Shown here one piece after another: positions 9,353-15,000 of a DNA stretch of 15,000 nt; the stretch's first letter is position 1, and each line of letters starts with the position of its first letter. Position numbers and translations under genes: made by a program. The DNA lies in the NCBI GenBank assembly GCA_016946835.1, contig JACVTC010000015.1, forward strand, positions 942,501-957,500, read 5' to 3'. Under the pieces are notes generated by a model that made no database searches, had not been told where the DNA came from, and saw only the letters and a list, made by a program, of their open reading frames with translations. The DNA comes from Neocallimastix lanati (nom. inval.). Lineage: Eukaryota > Neocallimastigomycota > Neocallimastigomycetes > Neocallimastigales > Neocallimastigaceae.

Positions 9353-9656
9353 TTTATTATTATTTAATTATTATTCTATAAATAATATAAATTAAATTAA
9401 TATATTGAATTATTTTTTTAATTTTTTTTTTTTTTTTTTTGTTTTTTTATTTTAATTATTTTTTTATGATACATTTTTTTTTTATTTAAATATAAATTCA
9501 TTTCAATAAGAGTATATAATTAAATCAGAAAACAAAAAGTTTATTTAAAATATAATTTTCATAGTTATAAAACATAATGATAATAAAAAAAAAAATATTA
9601 AATATTCAAGATATTCATTATGATTTTTCATGATGAAAAAAAAAAAAAAAAAAAAA
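9353..9656 (-). promoter_or_regulatory. Proximal upstream region of the Hsp20 gene
   Basis: This is the expected promoter and 5' leader of gene C. It contains a T run at about 9421-9440 and several AT-rich TATA-like strings such as TATATAAT-type sequence near 9510-9520. None can be singled out. An imperfect heat-shock-like dyad, TTTCATGATGAAA, lies at 9626-9638. Confidence 0.35.
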
Positions 9657-9680
9657 TTAAGTCTATTTCAATAGTTTAAT

Positions 9681-9690
9681 TTTCATGAAA
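9681..9690. promoter_or_regulatory. Heat-shock-element-like palindrome TTTCATGAAA, copy 1
   Basis: The palindrome contains TTC-AT-GAA, the paired pentamer core of a heat shock element bound by HSF. It is about 330 bp upstream of the Hsp20 start. Only two perfect units are present, while strong elements usually have three or more, so binding is an inference. Confidence 0.4.
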
Positions 9691-9743
9691 TAATAATAAT
9701 CAAAAAAAAAAAAAAAAAATTAAGTCTATTTCAATAGTTTAAT

Positions 9744-9753
9744 TTTCATGAAA
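9744..9753. promoter_or_regulatory. Heat-shock-element-like palindrome TTTCATGAAA, copy 2
   Basis: This is the second copy within the 63-bp duplication, about 392 bp upstream of the Hsp20 start. The 63-bp spacing is six turns of B-DNA, so both sites would face the same side of the helix. Because it arose by duplication it is not independent statistical support. Confidence 0.4.
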
Positions 9754-9789
9754 TAATAATAATCAAAAAAAAAAAAAAAAAAAAAAAAA

Positions 9790-10228
9790 GTTTAATACTA
9801 TCAAAAATACATTAAATACCTAACTATTAAATTTATATTTAATTTTAATTTTTATAATTTCATAATATATTAAATATATAAAAAGTTTATTTTTACTTTT
9901 TATATTTTATTTTTTATTAATAAGAATAAAAAGTTTTTTCTTTAATTTTTTATTATTATATTCATATAAAAGATTAAGATTTCTCAAATATTATATTATA
10001 TTTCATTTATTTTATTTTTATTTTATTTATTTTATTTTTATTTTAATTTATTTTATTTTATTTTATTTTAATCTTTATTAAACTAATTATTAATTATTAT
10101 TAATTAATATTTATTATAGAAAAAAAAAAATAAAAAATAAAAAATAAAAAAAAACTTTTTAAATTAATAAAAATGAACAAAATGATATAAAAAAGAAAAA
10201 AAAGAAGTGTTCTATTTAAGGATTCTGG
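9790..10228. other. Gene-free AT-rich region with ATTTT pentanucleotide tract
   Basis: TTTTA/ATTTT-type repeats occupy about 10003-10073. A-rich and T-rich stretches fill the rest. No coding signal or promoter element stands out. Confidence 0.5.

Positions 10229-10263
<35 letters not shown>
10229..10263. repeat. Poly-A run of 35
   Basis: An uninterrupted run of A precedes the right-hand heptanucleotide satellite. There is no evidence of a retroposed gene or target-site duplication next to it. Confidence 0.9.
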
Positions 10264-10266
<3 letters not shown>

Positions 10267-10283
10267 AAATCTTTAATAATAAA

Positions 10284-10622
10284 TATTATTTATTATTCCA
10301 TTATTTATTACTTATTATTTATTTATTTATTTATTATTCAATTATTTATTATTTATTATTTATTTATTATTTATTTATTATTTATTTATTATTTATTTAT
10401 TATTTATTATTTATTATTTAATTATTTATTATTTATTATTTAATTATTTATTATTTATTATTTAATTATTTATTATTTATTATTTATTATTTATTATTTA
10501 TTATTTAATTATTTATTATTTATTATTTATTATTTATTATTTATTATTTATTATTTATTATTTATTATTTATTATTCAATTATTTATTATTTATTATTTA
10601 TTATTTATTATTTATTATTTAT
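10284..10622. repeat. Heptanucleotide satellite (ATTTATT)n, right of Hsp20 gene, inverted relative to the left array
   Basis: The unit is the reverse complement of the (AATAAAT) unit at 7.6-8.0 kb. It is less pure, with TTTA tetranucleotide interruptions and ATTCAATTATT variants that match, in reverse complement, the ATTGAAT variants of the left array. The array starts about 20 bp after the poly-A run and ends near 10622. Confidence 0.95.
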
Positions 10623-10692
10623 CAATGATTGAATTATTCAATGATTTAATTATAATAGTGTAACCACAACATTAATTATTAGAAATAAAGAA

Positions 10693-10738
10693 GAGTGTGG
10701 TGTGTTTGAGTGTGAATGTTTGGTGTGTGAGTGTGAAT
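10693..10738 (+). repeat. GT-rich strand-asymmetric tract
   Basis: GAGTGTG recurs three times (near 10693, 10708 and 10729) among GGTGTGT motifs. The stretch has G and T but almost no C on the plus strand, in contrast to its surroundings. It has no open frame of note. It could be an old minisatellite or a binding site. Confidence 0.6.
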
Positions 10739-11904
10739 TAAATGTTTATATTAAATTTTTAATTATTGTTTAGATTTAATTTAATTTTAATTTTAATTTT
10801 AATTTTTTTTTTTAATTTTTTTTATTTTCATTTTTTGGTATTTTTTTATTTTATTTAAGAATCTTCTATAAAAAAAAAATAATAATAATTTAATTATTTT
10901 ATTATTTTATTTTTTATTCTATGTTTTCATTAATCAAAAAATTTTGTTATCATTCCACTTTTTTTTTTTTTTTTTTAACATTATTTTTATTTTAAAAATA
11001 GAAATAAAAATTTTTAAATATTATTTATTTAGTTATTTATTGTTATTAAGTTATAAAAGATGATTTATTAATCGATATAAATTTTATTATTTATATAAAA
11101 TATAAATAAATGGCTGACAAAATTTACAGATAGAGTTACATGTTTTTATATCTAATTGTGGCTTGTTCTACATATATATTAATTTTTATTTAATTTGTAA
11201 TTACAATATATTTAATATTTAATATTTTATTTAATTTAATATTTTTTATTAAACTAAGGCTTGATACATATTACAAGAGAAACGAAAGTGAAAAAATAAA
11301 AAGGTTAAAAAAAAAAAAAAAAAAGGAAAAAAAAGGAAAAAAAAGGGCATTAGAGTTATTTTTTTTTTAAAGTGTTGTGACGTGACCCTCATAATGTATT
11401 TAATAATTTAAAGAAGAAAAAAAAATTCTTTTTCATTGGTTTTATTTATTTGTTAAAAAAAATTAATAATAATAATAATATTATTATTATTATAAATATA
11501 ATTAATTAACTTGATAAAAAAAAATAATTAAGAGGACTTTTTATTACCTAGATCTCTGTAAATATAGATTATTCGTTAATTTATAGCAATATTTAATTAC
11601 ATATCACAAGCATTTATATAAGGTTTAAACAAATCAATTTAGAATTTCTTTTTTACATGGCAAGGATAAATATTTATTTATTATAGATGATATTTAATCA
11701 ACAAAATAAATTAAATGAATAGATATATACATTCTCTGTATAATTTATACTTATTCTTTTTGGATCACGTGTATAATATATGGACAATAATAATTATTTG
11801 GTATATAATAAAAAATTTTTTTTTTATAGCCATAATTATTGTAAAACTTTAGCTTTATTTAATGTTAAGATAGCCCTATTTTAACTTTTGAAAAAAAAAA
11901 ATTT
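10739..11904. other. Gene-free region, slightly more complex than the flanks
   Basis: Patches of higher complexity occur at 11100-11180, 11265-11300, 11380-11395 (GTGACGTGAC) and 11520-11880, including CACGTG near 11767. Every frame is interrupted. The last part may be the further-decayed upstream portion of the dockerin gene relic, but no protein similarity can be seen by eye. Confidence 0.4.
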
Positions 11905-12158
11905 TAAACCTGTTATTCCAACTATCACCATCACTACAACTATTACTCCAACATTCAACTACTACTTCTTTACGGTAACTGATATTGCTAAAACTTATTG
12001 TTAATGCTAAACTTGATCACAATCCAATTTCAACTACAGTATGCTTTTTACCGAGGCTCTAGGTTTCCCATGTTATTCGAAACCAAATTCTACTATTGTT
12101 ACTACTAACTAATGGAGATGGATCATGGAACGTTGTAAATGGTAAATAGCGTGGGATA
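11905..12158 (+). pseudogene. Decayed fungal dockerin module (cellulosomal enzyme relic)
   Basis: Fungal dockerins (CBM10-type, Neocallimastigomycota) anchor plant-cell-wall enzymes to the extracellular cellulosome. Their pattern is C[FW]xE-x-LG[YF]xCC, then D-x-DGxWGVEN-x-x-WCGI. Here Cys-Phe is at 12042-12047. EALGFPC follows at 12053-12073, with Tyr where the second Cys belongs. NGDGSWNVVNGK is at 12111-12146, then TAG (12147) where the conserved Trp belongs, Arg (CGT) in place of Cys, and Gly-Ile at 12153-12158. The parts lie in different frames (0, 2, 0), so at least two indels plus a stop break it. Upstream, 11918-11955 can be read as a Thr-rich stretch (TITITTTITPT), like the linkers of these enzymes. 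The catalytic domain is not recognisable. The local GC is well above the flanks. Module identity is likely; parent enzyme unknown. Confidence 0.65.
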
Positions 12159-12619
12159 CTGGGTTTAGATACAATTAATCCTATTCTAATAGAAAGGTTA
12201 TTTTACTTTTTTTTTTTTTTTTTTTTTTTTCTGCTTTTTAATCAAGGATTTTCCTTGAAATATAATTTAAAACAATTTATTAATACTCGAATAATTTCAT
12301 AATAATAAATAGTATTTTAACAAATAATAATGAAATTTTAAGATTATTCTTTTTTTTTTTTTTTTTTTTTTAAAATAAAAAAAAAAAAAAAAAAAAATAT
12401 TTTAAAAATTATAAAAATTGGAATTATTATAATATAGAACATGTAACAAACAAATAATGCATAAGAATTTTTCAATAAATATTTAAATAATTTATTTTCA
12501 AAGAAACCTTCTTTTTATAAATTAATATATGCATTAAAGCAAGAAGAATCTTTATCTTATAATAATTACAAAAGAAAAAGTACATGAATTTTTTTTTAAA
12601 AAAAATAAAAAAAAAAAAA
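12159..12619. other. Gene-free spacer with T and A runs
   Basis: It contains T runs at about 12208-12230 and 12352-12370 and an A run at about 12380-12397. No frame or element is supportable. Confidence 0.5.
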
Positions 12620-13761
<1,142 letters not shown>

Positions 13762-13765
13762 TTCA

Positions 13766-13816
13766 GAGTTTTATATTTTTTTAATTAAAGTATTAATTTT
13801 ATCAATTTTTCCTTAT

Positions 13817-13863
<47 letters not shown>

Positions 13864-13981
13864 AGATGATTATGTAAACTTTTTTATTTTAAAATCTTAT
13901 TCTTATCGTTTAAAATAATGAAAGATTTACATCTATTTATAAAGTTTAATATTCAATACATTTATATACCCTATTGAATTA

Positions 13982-14026
<45 letters not shown>

Positions 14027-14470
14027 TGAAAAACTATTTATATATATATATATATATATATTTTGTTAATAATAATAATTTGTTCTTTTCCTCTATTAGT
14101 TTTACTTATTTCAGTATTTATTTCATTATTTATTATTTAATTGTTTATAAATTAATATTAATTATTTGGATTTTTCTTAATTATAAAATTATTTATTATT
14201 TGTTATTTATTTATTTATAAAGTGTTCATAAAATTTTATTTTTTAATGTTTAAAAAAATAAAATATTAAATATATTTGTTATTACCTGTTAGAATATGTG
14301 AAATGTATGAAAAATAAGCTTCAAATATATTGAAACATATTATAAAATAAATAAATAATGTATAAGCCACAATGTATTAATATAAAATCATTTAATTTAA
14401 GAATAATTAAGTGCTAGTAACTCTTTTATCATAAAATATATTAATAAAAATTGACATAATTATAAACCAT
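13766..14470. other. Gene-free region with two long poly-T runs
   Basis: Poly-T runs lie at 13819-13862 (44 T) and 13984-14023 (40 T). Both are preceded by a TTATTC/TTATC string and followed by (G)AGATGA, so they may be a loose duplication. An open frame at 14026-14220 is rich in Tyr, Ile, Leu and Phe, as expected by chance from AT-only DNA. Confidence 0.5.
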
Positions 14471-14473
14471 AAA

Positions 14474-14520
14474 TTCCTGACTCTTTAGAAGATTCTTAGC
14501 AAAAGAATCTTTTGCAGGAA
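14474..14520. repeat. Two-part stem-loop
   Basis: An outer stem TTCCTG/CAGGAA (14474-14479 with 14515-14520) encloses a perfect 9-bp stem AAGATTCTT/AAGAATCTT (14489-14497 with 14503-14511) with the 5-base loop AGCAA. An asymmetric internal loop of 9 and 3 bases separates the stems. It is followed by an A run at about 14534-14555. Confidence 0.7.
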
Positions 14521-14802
14521 TCAATATAATGTCAAAAAAAAAAAAAAAAAAAAAGAATTTTATATTATGATAAAAGCTGCTCATTATGTCAATTCTTAAT
14601 AAGACAGATAAAACTGTTCAAATTATTCAAGATTGAAAAATTGAAAAACCGCGTATATATTAATATAAACTATAATAATGAAGGAGGAGACTATATGTCA
14701 GAGATTCCATATAAAATAATTAAAATATAATATCCCAAATATTCAGTGGAAATATAATAGAATGGTAATTCCTAGGGTACATTTCTAACAATAATAGTAT
14801 TA

Positions 14803-14828
14803 TTAAACCTAGTGTGAAATAGGTTTAA
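14803..14828. repeat. Perfect 9-bp stem-loop
   Basis: TTAAACCTA and TAGGTTTAA flank the 8-base loop GTGTGAAA. The stem holds three G-C pairs counting both strands' CCT/AGG core, unusual in this AT-rich setting. Confidence 0.7.
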
Positions 14829-15000
14829 ATAATAACTAATTCAACATAATTATAATGCGAACTTTCGTGATGAAAGGTATAATAGAATAATAAATATAAA
14901 TATGAGTTATATATAAATGGATGATGTTTATTCATCTACAAACTATATTTATTAATTGAAAGATATTTTGAAGGTATTAAACTTTTATAATTAATATTAT

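Larger units (their letters stand above)
9657..9764. repeat. Perfect duplication: 45-bp copies, 63-bp period, separated by poly-A
   Basis: The 45-bp segments 9657-9701 and 9720-9764 are identical. Each begins TTAAGTCTATTTC and ends with AATAATAATC. They are separated by 18 A, preceded by a run of about 20 A and followed by about 25 A. Perfect identity in such slippery DNA suggests a recent duplication. Confidence 0.95.
14471..14930. other. Island of higher sequence complexity, unidentified
   Basis: GC content and word diversity rise above the flanks. A plus-strand frame is open from about 14555 to TAA at 14728-14730 and ends in NYNNEGGDYMSEIPYKIIKI, but it has no good start codon. Two hairpins (14474-14520 and 14803-14828) and a heat-shock-like GAA-CT-TTC-GT-GAT (14859-14871) also occur. 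It may be a gene relic, the edge of a gene beyond the window, or a non-coding RNA. I recognise no family. Confidence 0.3.

Noticed and set aside
10229-10263. Poly-A run as the tail of a retrotransposed gene or LINE/SINE
   Set aside because: No gene-like body precedes it and no target-site duplication is seen; similar runs occur throughout.
10207-10443. Plus-strand frame starting near the poly-A run
   Set aside because: It translates a poly-A run and the heptanucleotide satellite into Lys and Ile/Tyr/Leu; no real coding signal.
12061-12090. tRNA T-arm resemblance (TTATTCGAAACC)
   Set aside because: No acceptor stem, D-arm or anticodon arm can be formed around it, and the dockerin reading explains the sequence.
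14026-14220. Plus-strand 64-residue frame, membrane-like
   Set aside because: It is made of Tyr, Ile, Leu, Phe and Asn from AT-only DNA after a poly-T run, as expected by chance.

Overview
The window looks like nuclear DNA from an extremely AT-rich eukaryote, most likely an anaerobic gut fungus (Neocallimastigomycota). Supporting signs are long poly-A and poly-T runs, many AT micro- and minisatellites, intronless Asn-rich genes, and above all a decayed module near 12.05-12.16 kb that matches the pattern of the fungal cellulosome dockerin (CBM10-type). Without that relic, a Dictyostelium-like amoeba would be an alternative from composition alone. No bacterial operon signals, tRNA, rRNA, CRISPR or intact transposase gene was seen.

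Layout: three protein genes lie on the minus strand in the left two thirds. Gene A (1-1636) is the N-terminal 545 codons of an Asn/Met-rich, probably disordered protein whose 3' end lies beyond the window edge. Gene B (2426-3745) encodes a 439-residue low-complexity protein dominated by fourteen 16-residue repeats, each with a Ser-Pro site. A 52-bp minisatellite begins about 10 bp past its stop codon. Gene C (8429-9352) is a small heat shock protein (Hsp20/alpha-crystallin family) with a Gln/Asn-rich insertion inside the crystallin domain. About 330-400 bp upstream of it lies a perfect duplication, each copy holding a heat-shock-element-like palindrome. Gene C is flanked by two heptanucleotide satellites in opposite orientation (AATAAAT on the left, ATTTATT on the right).

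The right third (10.6-15 kb) has no intact gene. It holds the plus-strand dockerin relic, a foldback element of about 1.14 kb (12620-13761) in which one arm gained roughly 75 AAT triplets while the other kept about four, two poly-T runs of 40 and 44, and an island of more complex sequence (14471-14930) with two clear hairpins.

There is no evidence that the three genes form one pathway. Genes A and B share Ser-Pro-hydrophobic motifs and disorder; gene C is a stand-alone chaperone. Much of the window's variability is probably driven by repeats: coding repeats in A and B, a repeat tract in the loop of C, and satellites between genes. No convincing new multi-gene system was found.
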